Shown here one piece after another: positions 51,367 to 61,770 of a DNA stretch of 64,000 nucleotides. Location: NCBI RefSeq assembly GCF_000744095.1, contig NZ_JQLI01000001.1:3224001-3288000 (forward strand), in the 5' to 3' direction. The notes beneath the pieces are model-generated. The model searched no databases, was not told the DNA's origin, and worked only from the letters and a program-made list of their open reading frames with translations. A program made the translations under genes and the position numbers. This DNA is from Cupriavidus necator A5-1 (GTDB lineage Bacteria > Pseudomonadota > Gammaproteobacteria > Burkholderiales > Burkholderiaceae). Position 1 is the stretch's first letter; every line of letters begins with the position of its first letter.

Positions 51367-51948
51367 GTGCAGACCGGGCTGGGCCGCACCGGGCGCATGT
51401 GCGTTCGAGCATGCCGGCATCGTGCCGGACGTGCTGGTCCTTTCCAAGGCGATTGGCGGAGGCTTGCCGATGTCGGTGGTGATCTACGACAGCGCGCTTG
51501 ACGCGTGGCAGCGGGCGCCCACGCCGGCACCTTCCGCGGCAACCAGCTGGCGATGGCGGCGGGCTCCGCCACCATCCGCACCCTGGTCGCGCAGGGCATC
51601 GTCGCCCATGCCGAGACCATGGGGCAGCGCCTCGCCACGCGGCTGCGGCAGTTGCATACCGCGTGCCCCGCGATCGGCGAAGTGCGCGGGCGCGGCCTGA
51701 TGATCGGGGTGGAACTGATCGACGAACGTGCCGAGGCCGACGCGGTGGGCGCCTACCCCGCCGACGGCACCTTCGCGCACACGGTGCAACGCGAATGCCT
51801 GCAGCGCGGGCTGATCGTCGGACTGGGCGGGCGCCACGGCGCGACGGTGCGCTTCCTGCCACCGCTGGTCATCGGCGAGACCGAAATCGACCTGGTGGCG
51901 GAGTTGTTCGGCGAGGCGGTCGGCGCGGCGCACAAGCAATGCCGCTGA
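51367..51948 (+). pseudogene. Diaminobutyrate-2-oxoglutarate aminotransferase remnant, truncated and frameshifted
   Basis: The C-terminal part of a class-III PLP aminotransferase in three pieces: [11 protein letters not shown] (from 51367), a shift, then [20 protein letters not shown] and [17 protein letters not shown] (PLP Lys in LSKAIGGG), a second shift near 51510, then [20 protein letters not shown] through [14 protein letters not shown] to the stop at 51948. The pattern fits diaminobutyrate transaminases of siderophore and ectoine pathways. The first half is missing and two frameshifts are present, so it is dead. Confidence 0.8.
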
Positions 51949-51996
51949 GCGCTTGCGCGCCATTCCGCGGTGGCCGTGGCCACCGCGGAGCCAGCT

Positions 51997-53640
<1,644 letters not shown>

Positions 53641-53686
53641 GGGTGTCTCCTCTCTATCGGATGGCTCGGGCGGTCGTGTCGCTGCG

Positions 53687-54838
53687 TCAGGCCGGTACCG
53701 CTTCGCGCCCCGCGCGCGTGCGGGCGATGATGGTCTTCATGATCTGGGCCGTGCCGTCGCCGATCTGGAAGCCGAGTACGTCGCGCAGGCGCTGCTCCAT
53801 TACGCCGCGGTCATAACCGCCGTGGCCGAACGACAGCAGGCACTGGTGCACCACGTCGTACGCCAGCTTGGGCGCCCACCACTTGCACATCGCCGCCTCG
53901 GCGGTGTGCGGCAAGTCACGGTCCTTGAGCCACAGCGTCTGCAGGCACAGCAGGCGCGCGCCCTGCACCTGGGTCTCGAAATCGGCCAGGGGGTGCGACA
54001 CGCCCTGGAAGGCCGACAGCGGCTTGCCGAAGGCCTGGCGCTCCGCCACATAGCCCCAGGTCTCGTCCAGCGCGGCCTGCGCCACCGCCAGCACCTGCAG
54101 GCCGATCAGCGCGCGCGAGAAGTCGAAGCCCTGCATCACCTGCACGAATCCCTCCCCCTCCTTGCCGAGCAGGTGGCTGACTGGCACGCGCACGTTCTCG
54201 AAGAAGATCGAGCCGCGCCCGATGGCGCGCTGGCCGTGGCAGTCGAAGCGGTTGCGCGTGATGCCCGGCAGGTCCATCGGCACCAGCAGGGCCGAGACGC
54301 CGCGCGCGCCGGACTCGACCGTACCGCTGCGGGCGAAGACCACCGCGGCATCGGCCTGGTCGGCGGCGGAGATCGAGGTCTTCTCGCCGTTGAGCACGTA
54401 GACGTCGCCATCGCGCTCCATGCGCAGGCGCAGGCTGGCCGCGTCGGAGCCGCCGCGCGGCTCGGTCAGTGCGATCGCCAGCAGCGCCTCGCCGCGCGTC
54501 AGGCGCTGCAGCCACGGCTCGGCGATTTCCGGCCGCGCATGGTGCGCCAGGATCTGGCCGTTGAGCGAGGCCAGCAGGTTAATGTACGACAGGCTCAGGT
54601 CGGCGCGCGCCACGGCTTCATGGATCACGCCGGCGGCCAGCGAGCCCATGCCCTGCCCGCCATACTGTTCCGGCAGTTCGGGCGCGATAAAGCCTATCTC
54701 GCCCATTTCGCGCATCAGCGCGCGGTCCAGCACGCGGGTGCGGTCGCGCTCCAGGTAGCCGGGCGCCACGCGCGCATCGGCAAAGCGGCGTGCGTGCTCG
54801 GCCAGCGCCGTCAGGTCTTCGTCAAGGTAGGGATTCAT
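53687..54838 (-). CDS. aliB: Cyclohexanecarboxyl-CoA dehydrogenase (AliB-like acyl-CoA dehydrogenase)
   Basis: A 383-residue acyl-CoA dehydrogenase: IAPELPEQYGGQGMGSLAAG, LAIALTEPRGGSDAASLRLR (FAD-binding), VYVLNGEKTSISAADQADAA, QAFGKPLSAFQGVSHPLADF and the end HGGYDRGVMEQRLRDVLGFQ. It introduces the first double bond into cyclohexanecarboxyl-CoA, passing electrons to ETF. Start at ATG 54838; a longer reading to 54865 is less likely. The AliB name rests on operon context. Confidence 0.87.
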   Translation of the reverse strand: MNPYLDEDLTALAEHARRFADARVAPGYLERDRTRVLDRALMREMGEIGFIAPELPEQYGGQGMGSLAAGVIHEAVARADLSLSYINLLASLNGQILAHHARPEIAEPWLQRLTRGEALLAIALTEPRGGSDAASLRLRMERDGDVYVLNGEKTSISAADQADAAVVFARSGTVESGARGVSALLVPMDLPGITRNRFDCHGQRAIGRGSIFFENVRVPVSHLLGKEGEGFVQVMQGFDFSRALIGLQVLAVAQAALDETWGYVAERQAFGKPLSAFQGVSHPLADFETQVQGARLLCLQTLWLKDRDLPHTAEAAMCKWWAPKLAYDVVHQCLLSFGHGGYDRGVMEQRLRDVLGFQIGDGTAQIMKTIIARTRAGREAVPA

Positions 54839-54868
54839 GGTGGTCTCCGCTCGTTCGGACGGCACGGC

Positions 54869-55651
54869 TTACTTGGCGTACTTGCGGAACTCGGGCTTGC
54901 GCTTTTCCTGGAAGGCGCGCACGCCCTCGCGCGATTCCTCGGTGTCGTAATAGAGCTTGAGCGCGTACATGCCCATGCCGGCGATGCCGCTCTGGTGCGC
55001 GGTATCGAGATTGAAGGAGCGCTTGGCGATGGCGATCGCGGTGGGGCTCTTCTCCATGATTTCGTCGCACCACTTCTGCACTTCGGCATCGAGCTGCTCG
55101 TGCGGCACCACCGCATTGACCAGCCCCATCGCCAACGCTTCCGCAGCCGGATAGCGGCGGCACAGGTACCAGATCTCGCGCGCCTTCTTCTCGCCCACCA
55201 CACGCGCCAGGAACGCGGTGCCGTAGCCCGGGTCGACCGAGCCGACCTTCGGCCCCACCTGCCCGAACACGGCCTTGTCCGACGCGATGGTGAAATCGCA
55301 GATCGTGCACAGCACGTTGCCGCCGCCGACGGCATAGCCCTGCACGCGCGCGATCACCGGCTTGGGCACGTCGCGGATGGCGTTGTGCAGTTCTTCCATC
55401 GGCAGGCCGATGGTGCCGCGGCCGTCGTACTGGCCCTCGTGCGCGGACTGGTCGCCGCCGGTGCAGAAGGCCTTGTCGCCGGCACCGGCCAGCACGATGG
55501 CGCCGATTTCGCGGTCATAGCCGGCGCGGTTGATGGCGTGGATCAGCTCGTCGCAGGTGCGGCCGCGGAAGGCGTTCATCTTTTCCGGGCGGTTGATGAT
55601 GATCCAGGCGGCGCCGTTGCGCACTTCGTACAAGATGTCTTCATATTGCAT
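54869..55651 (-). CDS. badI: 2-ketocyclohexanecarboxyl-CoA hydrolase (BadI)
   Basis: A 260-residue crotonase-fold enzyme strongly resembling BadI and MenB: MQYEDILYEVRNGAAWIIIN, KMNAFRGRTCDELIHAINRA, GDKAFCTGGDQSAHEGQYDG, YAVGGGNVLCTICDFTIASD and GQVGPKVGSVDPGYGTAFLA. BadI opens the ring of 2-ketocyclohexanecarboxyl-CoA to pimelyl-CoA. It lies between badH (39-bp gap) and aliB (30 bp). MenB is excluded by the context. Confidence 0.92.
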   Translation of the reverse strand: MQYEDILYEVRNGAAWIIINRPEKMNAFRGRTCDELIHAINRAGYDREIGAIVLAGAGDKAFCTGGDQSAHEGQYDGRGTIGLPMEELHNAIRDVPKPVIARVQGYAVGGGNVLCTICDFTIASDKAVFGQVGPKVGSVDPGYGTAFLARVVGEKKAREIWYLCRRYPAAEALAMGLVNAVVPHEQLDAEVQKWCDEIMEKSPTAIAIAKRSFNLDTAHQSGIAGMGMYALKLYYDTEESREGVRAFQEKRKPEFRKYAK

Positions 55652-55690
55652 GGTGGTCTCCGTTGTCTCGTTGTCTTGCTTGAACAGCGC

Positions 55691-56458
55691 TCAGCCGTTC
55701 ATGGTCAGGCCGCCCGACACGCTCAGCACCTGGCCGGTGATAAAGGCGGCGTCGTCGCCGGCGAAGAACAGCACCGCGCCGGGCAGGTCGTCGGGCTGGC
55801 CGATGCGGCCCAGCGGGATCGAGCGGGTGAAGGCTTCCATCAGCTTCTCGGGGTTGCCCGCACCCTGCTTGTAGTCCTCGAACAGCGCGGTCTCGGTCGG
55901 CCCCGGGCACACCACGTTGACGGTGATGCCGTGGCGCGCATGCTCGCGCGCGATGGTCTTGGAGAACGACACCAGCCCGCCCTTGCACGCGGCATAGACC
56001 GCTTCGCCGGACGAGCCCACCCGCGCGGCATCGGAGGCGATATTGACGATGCGCCCGCGCTTGCGCTCGACCATGCCGGGCAGCACCGCGTGGTGCATGT
56101 GCAGCGCGCCGGTCAGGTTGATGGCGATCAGCCGCTCCCATTGCGCGGGCTCGGTCTTGATAAAGGGACGGAACACATCCCAACCGGCGTTGTTGACCAG
56201 CACATCCACCGGGCCCAGCTCCCGCTCCACCGCGGCGACCGCGGCATCGACGCTGGCGCGGTCGGTGATATCGCAACGCATTGCCAGCGCGCGGCCGCCG
56301 GCCTCGCGGATCTGCGCGGCCACGCGTTCGCCGGCCTCCGGGTTCAGGTCGAGCACGCCGACCGCCGCCCCTGCCCGCGCAAAGCGCAAACAAGTTGCGC
56401 TGCCAATGCCGCCACCACCACCGGTCACGATGACCGTCTTGCCTACGAGTCCTTGCAC
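55691..56458 (-). CDS. badH: 2-hydroxycyclohexanecarboxyl-CoA dehydrogenase (BadH, SDR family)
   Basis: A 255-residue short-chain dehydrogenase: VIVTGGGGGIGSATCLRFAR (NAD binding), VLVNNAGWDVFRPFIKTEPA, GRIVNIASDAARVGSSGEAV with catalytic Ser, then YAACKGGL (Tyr, Lys), and AAFITGQVLSVSGGLTMNG. It oxidises the 2-hydroxy ring intermediate to the 2-keto form used by BadI. First gene of the operon; its promoter faces the divergent marR gene across a perfect palindrome. Confidence 0.9.
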   Translation of the reverse strand: MQGLVGKTVIVTGGGGGIGSATCLRFARAGAAVGVLDLNPEAGERVAAQIREAGGRALAMRCDITDRASVDAAVAAVERELGPVDVLVNNAGWDVFRPFIKTEPAQWERLIAINLTGALHMHHAVLPGMVERKRGRIVNIASDAARVGSSGEAVYAACKGGLVSFSKTIAREHARHGITVNVVCPGPTETALFEDYKQGAGNPEKLMEAFTRSIPLGRIGQPDDLPGAVLFFAGDDAAFITGQVLSVSGGLTMNG

Positions 56459-56524
56459 AGCATTCTCCTTTCAGGGTTCTGGTGCTATCGTGCCGGCGAT
56501 GCCGCCGACACTTGCGTCGCTAAA

Positions 56525-56548
56525 TAGGTAAATATGTTTACCTATAAT
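56525..56548. promoter_or_regulatory. MarR/BadR operator overlapping a consensus -10
   Basis: TAGGTAAA-TATG-TTTACCTA (56525-56544): perfect 8-bp arms with a 4-bp centre. A full-consensus TATAAT (56543-56548) begins inside it and faces the marR gene; badH starts on the other side, 66 bp away. One site could thus repress both directions. Confidence 0.82.
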
Positions 56549-56584
56549 AGAAGGCACCCGCAGTCCGCGCAAGGCGCCAATCCT

Positions 56585-57118
56585 ATGGAAATGACTATGG
56601 TTAACCCCGACACGGGAGGAGAACTCCCGACAAATGCACGCATGGAACTGGCCAATCGGCTGTTCTTTCGGCTCTACCAATGTGCAAACATGTTGCATAA
56701 AACGGGGTCACGAGCGGTTGAGGCGGAAGGCCTGACCACGCAGCAGTGGGCTGTGCTCGGCGCCCTATCGCGCCCGGAGGCCGCCGATGGCATGAGCGTC
56801 GGCGACCTGGCCCGCTACCTGATGGTGAGCCGGCAGAACCTGTCGGGGCTGGTCAGCCGGATGGAACGCGACGGCCACGTGACGCTGGCGCCGGACGGGC
56901 GCGACCGCCGCTCGCGGCTGGTGCGGATGAGCGAGCCGGGCCGCGAGGTCTGGCTGCACCAGGCACAGCCCAAGATTCGCGACTATTACGAGCGGGCGCT
57001 GGATGGGTTCTCGACCAATGACCTTACCCACACGCTGCACTACCTGCTCAAGCTGCTGGACAACATGCGGGAGCTCGACACACCCGACAGCGCAGAGGGT
57101 GCCAGTCCACAGGACTGA
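56585..57118 (+). CDS. badR: MarR-family regulator (BadR-like)
   Basis: A 177-residue winged-helix regulator: LANRLFFRLYQCANMLHKTG, GLTTQQWAVLGALSRPEAAD, VGDLARYLMVSRQNLSGLVS (recognition helix) and VTLAPDGRDRRSRLVRMSEP (wing). Divergent from badH. In Rhodopseudomonas palustris the MarR protein BadR represses the corresponding genes until 2-ketocyclohexanecarboxyl-CoA appears; the same role is inferred here. The start is uncertain: ATG 56585, 56591 and 56597 are all in frame, and none has a strong ribosome-binding site. Confidence 0.87.
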   Translation: MEMTMVNPDTGGELPTNARMELANRLFFRLYQCANMLHKTGSRAVEAEGLTTQQWAVLGALSRPEAADGMSVGDLARYLMVSRQNLSGLVSRMERDGHVTLAPDGRDRRSRLVRMSEPGREVWLHQAQPKIRDYYERALDGFSTNDLTHTLHYLLKLLDNMRELDTPDSAEGASPQD

Positions 57119-57391
57119 CCACACGCGGTATCGCACCTGATACACACCGGCCCGCTGCAACCGCCCGCTGTGCGGCCGCTGCCCGCAATCCGGCCTGCCG
57201 TGCCGACTGGCGCGCAATATGCGTTAGTACGCAGTTGCTCAGACACCCGGGTGCATGCCCGGCGAGGCGCCATGCCATTCACGCCTCCCCACGCTCCGAA
57301 GCCCTGAACCACTGCCCCGGTCGATTGCCGCGATTCGTGCCGTGCGCATCGCCGGGACGGCGTCCGATCCATCTAAACAGGAGATCCCGCC

Positions 57392-57685
57392 ATGACCCGT
57401 TACATCGTGCTAGCCAGCTTCACCGACCAGGGCATACGCGCCGTCAAGGACACCACCAAGCGCGCCGCCGCCGTGCGCGAGATGGGTGCGCGCTTCGGCG
57501 TGGAGATGAAGGACATCTACTGGACACTGGGCGAATACGACATCGTGCTTACCATCGAGGCGCCGGACGACGCCAGCATGACCGCCTTCGGACTGACCAT
57601 CGGCTCGCTGGGGAACGTGCGCACGGAGACCCTGCGCGCCTTCAATACCGACGAGATGGAGGGCATCCTCGGCAAGATGGGCTGA
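57392..57685 (+). CDS. GYD-domain protein
   Basis: A 97-residue ferredoxin-like-fold protein: MTRYIVLASFTDQGIRAVKD, the GYD-type motif YWTLGEYDIVLTIEAPDDAS, and LGNVRTETLRAF. GYD proteins are widespread small cytosolic proteins without established activity. ATG after AACAGGAGATCCCGCC. A terminator follows at 57708. The 273 bp between badR and this gene hold nothing recognisable. Confidence 0.87.
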   Translation: MTRYIVLASFTDQGIRAVKDTTKRAAAVREMGARFGVEMKDIYWTLGEYDIVLTIEAPDDASMTAFGLTIGSLGNVRTETLRAFNTDEMEGILGKMG

Positions 57686-57707
57686 ACCCTGCTTCAGAAA
57701 GTAACAA

Positions 57708-57740
57708 CGCCCGCCGGGTCCCGGCGGGCGCTTTGTTGTT
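57708..57740 (+). terminator. Intrinsic terminator after the GYD gene
   Basis: CGCCCGCCGG-gtc-CCGGCGGGCG-type hairpin (57708-57730, about 10-bp stem), followed by a T-rich CTTTGTTGTTT stretch. It may serve the convergent oxidoreductase gene too. Confidence 0.8.
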
Positions 57741-57754
57741 TGCCGAGCGCCGGC

Positions 57755-58771
57755 TCAGAATCCTTCCAGCACCAGCTTGCCGATGGTGCGCCCGCCCTCC
57801 AGCATCGCGTGAGCGCGCCGCAGGTTCTCGGCATTGATGCGGCCCAGGTTCTCGCCCAGCGTGGTGTGCAGCCGGCCAGCATCGACCAGCCGCGCCACCT
57901 CATTGAGCAACCGGTGCTGCGCGATCATGTCCGGCGTGATGAACATGGCGCGCGTGAACATGAATTCCCAGACGAAGGTGGCGCTCTTGTTCTTGAGCAG
58001 TTCCACCGGCAGCGGCCGCGCATTCGAGACAATGGTGCAGATCTTGCCCTGGGGTGCGACCAGTTCGGTCATCGCCAGGAAATGGCCGTCGATATCGTTG
58101 AAGCAGAGAATGTAGTCGACCTCGGCAAATCCAAGCGACTTCAACTGTGCCGGCAGGTCGCCACGATGATCAACCGTATGGTCAGCGCCGAGCCGGCGGC
58201 ACCATTCCTGCGACTCGGGCCGCGACGCGGTGGCGATCACGGTCATCCCGGCCAGCACCTTGGCCAGCTGGATGCCGATCGAGCCCACGCCACCGGCGCC
58301 GCCGATGATCAGCACGGAACGGCCCGCGTCCTCGCCCTTGGGTGAAATGCCAAGGCGATCGAACAGCCCCTCCCACGCGGTAATCGCCGTCAGCGGCAGC
58401 GCGGCCGCGTTGGCGAAATCGAGCGAGGCCGGCTTGTGGCCGACGATGCGCTCGTCGACCAGGTGGTATTCGGCATTGGTGCCGGGCCGGGTGATGCTGC
58501 CGGCGTAGTAGACCGGATCGCCAACCTTGAACAGCGTCACGTCCGGACCGACCGCCGCCACCGTGCCGGCCGCGTCCCAGCCGAGCACACGCGGCGCGGG
58601 CTCGACCTGCGGCTTGGGTGCGCGCATCTTGGTGTCGACAGGGTTGACGGAGATGGCTTCAATCTTGACCAGCAGGTCGTGGCCGGTGGGGGTGGGCTTG
58701 TCAATCTCCACGTCCTGCAGGGAGCGCGGGTCGGAGATGGGCAGGTATTCGGTCAGGCCGATGGCTTTCAT
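57755..58771 (-). CDS. MDR-superfamily NADPH:quinone reductase-like oxidoreductase
   Basis: A 338-residue medium-chain dehydrogenase/reductase without zinc-ligand cysteines: LVKIEAISVNPVDTKMRAPK, RVLGWDAAGTVAAVGPDVTL, VLIIGGAGGVGSIGIQLAKV (NADPH loop) and DHTVDHRGDLPAQLKSLGF. This is the ZADH/quinone-oxidoreductase branch often called zinc-type alcohol dehydrogenase-like. Start MKAIGLTEYLPISD at 58771, chosen over a longer reading to 58852 for its family-typical N-terminus. Stands alone; substrate unknown. Confidence 0.88.
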   Translation of the reverse strand: MKAIGLTEYLPISDPRSLQDVEIDKPTPTGHDLLVKIEAISVNPVDTKMRAPKPQVEPAPRVLGWDAAGTVAAVGPDVTLFKVGDPVYYAGSITRPGTNAEYHLVDERIVGHKPASLDFANAAALPLTAITAWEGLFDRLGISPKGEDAGRSVLIIGGAGGVGSIGIQLAKVLAGMTVIATASRPESQEWCRRLGADHTVDHRGDLPAQLKSLGFAEVDYILCFNDIDGHFLAMTELVAPQGKICTIVSNARPLPVELLKNKSATFVWEFMFTRAMFITPDMIAQHRLLNEVARLVDAGRLHTTLGENLGRINAENLRRAHAMLEGGRTIGKLVLEGF

Positions 58772-58887
58772 GGCGGGGCTCCTGAATGAGTCGGGGGATG
58801 AACTCAAGCGTAGCTCGTCTGGATTAATTTGATTAGCCGGAAACTCCGGCAATCAATTTCCCGGAAACCAGGAAAATCGGCGCCATT

Positions 58888-58927
58888 AAAAAAAGGGCCG
58901 CCTGCGCCACCGGCGCAGAACGGCCCT
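58888..58927 (-). terminator. Intrinsic terminator of the formate dehydrogenase operon
   Basis: On the minus strand an AGGGCCG / CGGCCCT outer stem encloses an inner CTGCGCC-type stem, followed at once by a run of seven T (complement of A 58888-58894). It lies 20 bp past the alpha-subunit stop. Confidence 0.9.
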
Positions 58928-58947
58928 GCTGTTTGTCGCGGCAACTG

Positions 58948-61761
58948 CTATACGGCCAGGATCTGCCCCCCGCCGTAGCTCGACTGCATCGGCGCCTCCC
59001 CACCCAGCGCCATCTTCACCGCGCAGTACTTGAACTCCGGGATCTTGCCGAAGGGATCCAGCGCAGAATTGGTCAGTTTGTTGATAGCGGCCTCGTAGTA
59101 GCAGAACGGCACGAACACGGCGCCCCGCGGCGTTCCGGCATCGGCCCGCGCATAGAGCATGACCTCGCCGCGCCGCGACGACAGCGTGACCACGTCGCCG
59201 GGCTTGCCGCCGAGCGCATCCAGGTCCAGCGGATGCACCAGCGCCACCGGGTCCGGCTCGATCGCGTCCAGCACCCCGGCGCGCCGCGTCATGCTGCCGG
59301 TGTGCCAATGCTCGAGCTGGCGGCCGGTGATCAGCACCATCGGGTAGTCGGCATCGGGCCGCTCGGCCGCGGGGATGATATCGGCCGGCACGAAGCGCCC
59401 GCGCCCGCTGGCGGTCGGGAAGCTGTCGGTAAAGATCACCGGCTCGCCCGGATCGCCCTCTTCCGTGCACGGATAGGTCACGGCGTGCTCGCGTTCCAGC
59501 CGCTCCCAGGTCACGCCGCCGATGCTGGGCATGGCCTTGCGCATCTCGTCGAACACGTCCGCCACGCTGTCGTAATGCCAGTCCAGCCCGAGCTGCGCCG
59601 CCATCTGCTGGATGATCCACAGGTCCTGGCGCGCGTGTCCCGGCGGGTTGAGCGCCTGGCGGCCGAGCTGCACGGTGCGGTCGGTGTTGGTGAAGGTGCC
59701 GGTCTTCTCCGGGAAGGCCGAGGCCGGCAGCACTACATCGGCCAGGTACGCGGTTTCCGTCAGGAAGATGTCCTGCACCACCAGGTGGTCGAGCGAGGCC
59801 AGCGCCTCGCGCGCGTGCTCGGCATCGGGGTCTGACATCGCCGGGTTCTCGCCCATGATGTACATGCCGCGCACCTCGCCGCGCTCGATCGCCTGCATCA
59901 CCTCGACCACGGTCAGGCCCGGCTGACGGTCCAGCGGCATGCCCCACAGGGCCTCGAAGCTTTCGATTGCGGACGGATCGTCCACGCGGCGGTAGTCGGG
60001 ATACATCATCGGGATCAGGCCCGCGTCGGACGCGCCCTGCACGTTGTTCTGCCCGCGCAGCGGATGCAGGCCGGTGCCGGGGCGGCCGATCTGGCCGGTC
60101 ATCAGCGCCAGCGCGATCAGGCAGCGCGCGTTGTCGGTGCCGTGCACGTGCTGCGACACGCCCATGCCCCACAGGATCATCGACGCCTTCGAGGTCGCAT
60201 AGAGCCGCGCGACTTCACGGATGGTCTCGGCCTCGATGCCGCACACCGGCGCCATCAGTTCCGGGCTGTAGGCTGCCACGTTGCGCTGCAGCTCGTCGAA
60301 GCCGATGGTGCGCTGGTCGATGAAGTCCTTGTCCACCAGGCCCTCGGCGACGATCACATGCATCATTGCGTTGAGCAGCGCCACGTCGGCATCGGGCTTG
60401 AACTGCAGGAAGCGGTGCGCAAAGCGCGCCAGGTCGGAGCGGCGCGGATCGGCCACGATCAGCTTGGTGCCGTTCTTTACCGCGTTCTTGATCCAGCTCG
60501 CCGCCACCGGGTGGTTCACGCTCGGGTTGGCGCCGATCACGATCACGACCTCGGCCCTGTCGACGTCCATCACCGGGTTCGAGACCGCGCCCGAGCCGAT
60601 GCCCTCCAGCAACGCCGCCACCGACGAGGCATGGCACAGCCGCGTGCAGTGGTCGACGTTGTTGCTGCCAAACCCGGTGCGCACCAGTTTCTGGAACAGG
60701 TAGGCCTCTTCATTGCTGCCCTTGGCCGAGCCAAACCCAGCCAGCGCGCGCTTGCCGTGCGTGTCGCGGATCTGCACGAGCTTGCCGCCGGCCAGCGCCA
60801 GCGCCTCTTCCCAGGTGGCTTCGCGGAACACATCCATCACGTGGTCCGGGTCCATGACGAAATCGCCGCGCTTGGGCACGCCTTCGCGGCGCACCAGCGG
60901 CACCGTCAGCCGCTGCGGGTGCTGTACGTAGTCGAAGCCATAACGGCCCTTTACGCACAGCCGCTGGTGGTTGGCCGGGCCGTCGCGCCCTTCCACGAAC
61001 AGGATGCGGTTGTCCTTGACGTTGTAGGTGAGCTGGCAGCCCACGCCGCAATACGGGCAGACCGAGTCCACCTGCTTGTCGGGCACCGCCAGCGCCGCGT
61101 CGCGCGCGGGCATCAGCGCGCCGGTCGGGCAAGCCTGCACGCATTCGCCGCAGGCCACGCAGGTGGAGGCGCCCATCGGGTCGTCCATGTCGAACACGAT
61201 CCGGGCTTCGTCGCCGCGCAGCGCCAGGCCGATCACGTCGTTGACCTGCTCGTCGCGGCAGGCGCGCACGCAGCGGGTGCACTGGATGCAGGCATCCAGG
61301 TTGACGGCGATGGCCGGGTGCGACAGGTCCGCCGCCACGCGTTCGCGCGGCGCAAAGCGGGGCTTGCCGATCTCCAGCTTCGCGGCCCACTGGTCGAGCT
61401 CATTGTTGCGGGTGTAGTCGGTTTCCGGCATGTCCGACTGCAGCAGTTCCAGCACGGTGCGCTGGGCGCGGCGGGCGCGCTCGGACTCGGTCTGCACCTG
61501 CATGCCCTCGGCGGGATAGCGGCAGCAGGAAGGGGCCAGCACGCGCTCGCCCTTGATTTCGACCATGCAGGCGCGGCAGTTGCCGGCGGGTTCGAGGCCG
61601 TCCTTGTAGCACAGGTGCGGGATATCGAAGCCTTCGCGCTGGGCCACCTTGAGCAGGCTCTCGCCGGGCTGCGCGGATACTTCGCGGCCATTGAGCGTGA
61701 AGGTGACAGCTGGCTCGGCGGATTCGACAAGCGCGCGTTCGGCGCGGGTCAGTGCATTCAT
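58948..61761 (-). CDS. fdwA: NAD-dependent formate dehydrogenase alpha subunit (FdwA-type, Mo/W-bis-MGD)
   Basis: A 937-residue molybdopterin oxidoreductase with N-terminal Fe-S domains: a [2Fe-2S] ferredoxin region (IPHLCYKDGLEPAGNCRACM, LAPSCC), two [4Fe-4S] motifs (CIQCTRCVRACRDEQ, CVACGECVQACPTGAL), then VCPYCGVGCQL for the cofactor-proximal cluster. The metal Cys is in HCTRLCHASSVAALLEGIGS; there is no selenocysteine. Oxidises formate to CO2. With the fused NuoE-NuoF subunit the two-gene layout matches FdwAB of Cupriavidus and FDH1 of Methylobacterium, reported as tungsten enzymes; the metal cannot be read here. 9 bp after fdwB; terminator follows. No fdhD adjacent. Confidence 0.9.
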   Translation of the reverse strand: MNALTRAERALVESAEPAVTFTLNGREVSAQPGESLLKVAQREGFDIPHLCYKDGLEPAGNCRACMVEIKGERVLAPSCCRYPAEGMQVQTESERARRAQRTVLELLQSDMPETDYTRNNELDQWAAKLEIGKPRFAPRERVAADLSHPAIAVNLDACIQCTRCVRACRDEQVNDVIGLALRGDEARIVFDMDDPMGASTCVACGECVQACPTGALMPARDAALAVPDKQVDSVCPYCGVGCQLTYNVKDNRILFVEGRDGPANHQRLCVKGRYGFDYVQHPQRLTVPLVRREGVPKRGDFVMDPDHVMDVFREATWEEALALAGGKLVQIRDTHGKRALAGFGSAKGSNEEAYLFQKLVRTGFGSNNVDHCTRLCHASSVAALLEGIGSGAVSNPVMDVDRAEVVIVIGANPSVNHPVAASWIKNAVKNGTKLIVADPRRSDLARFAHRFLQFKPDADVALLNAMMHVIVAEGLVDKDFIDQRTIGFDELQRNVAAYSPELMAPVCGIEAETIREVARLYATSKASMILWGMGVSQHVHGTDNARCLIALALMTGQIGRPGTGLHPLRGQNNVQGASDAGLIPMMYPDYRRVDDPSAIESFEALWGMPLDRQPGLTVVEVMQAIERGEVRGMYIMGENPAMSDPDAEHAREALASLDHLVVQDIFLTETAYLADVVLPASAFPEKTGTFTNTDRTVQLGRQALNPPGHARQDLWIIQQMAAQLGLDWHYDSVADVFDEMRKAMPSIGGVTWERLEREHAVTYPCTEEGDPGEPVIFTDSFPTASGRGRFVPADIIPAAERPDADYPMVLITGRQLEHWHTGSMTRRAGVLDAIEPDPVALVHPLDLDALGGKPGDVVTLSSRRGEVMLYARADAGTPRGAVFVPFCYYEAAINKLTNSALDPFGKIPEFKYCAVKMALGGEAPMQSSYGGGQILAV

Positions 61762-61770
61762 TTCAGTCTC

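Noticed and set aside
50494..51447. 317-codon open frame on the minus strand across the remnant region
   Set aside because: Arg/Ala/Gly-rich composition without motifs; the DUF3325, PepSY-like and aminotransferase pieces explain the same DNA in other frames.
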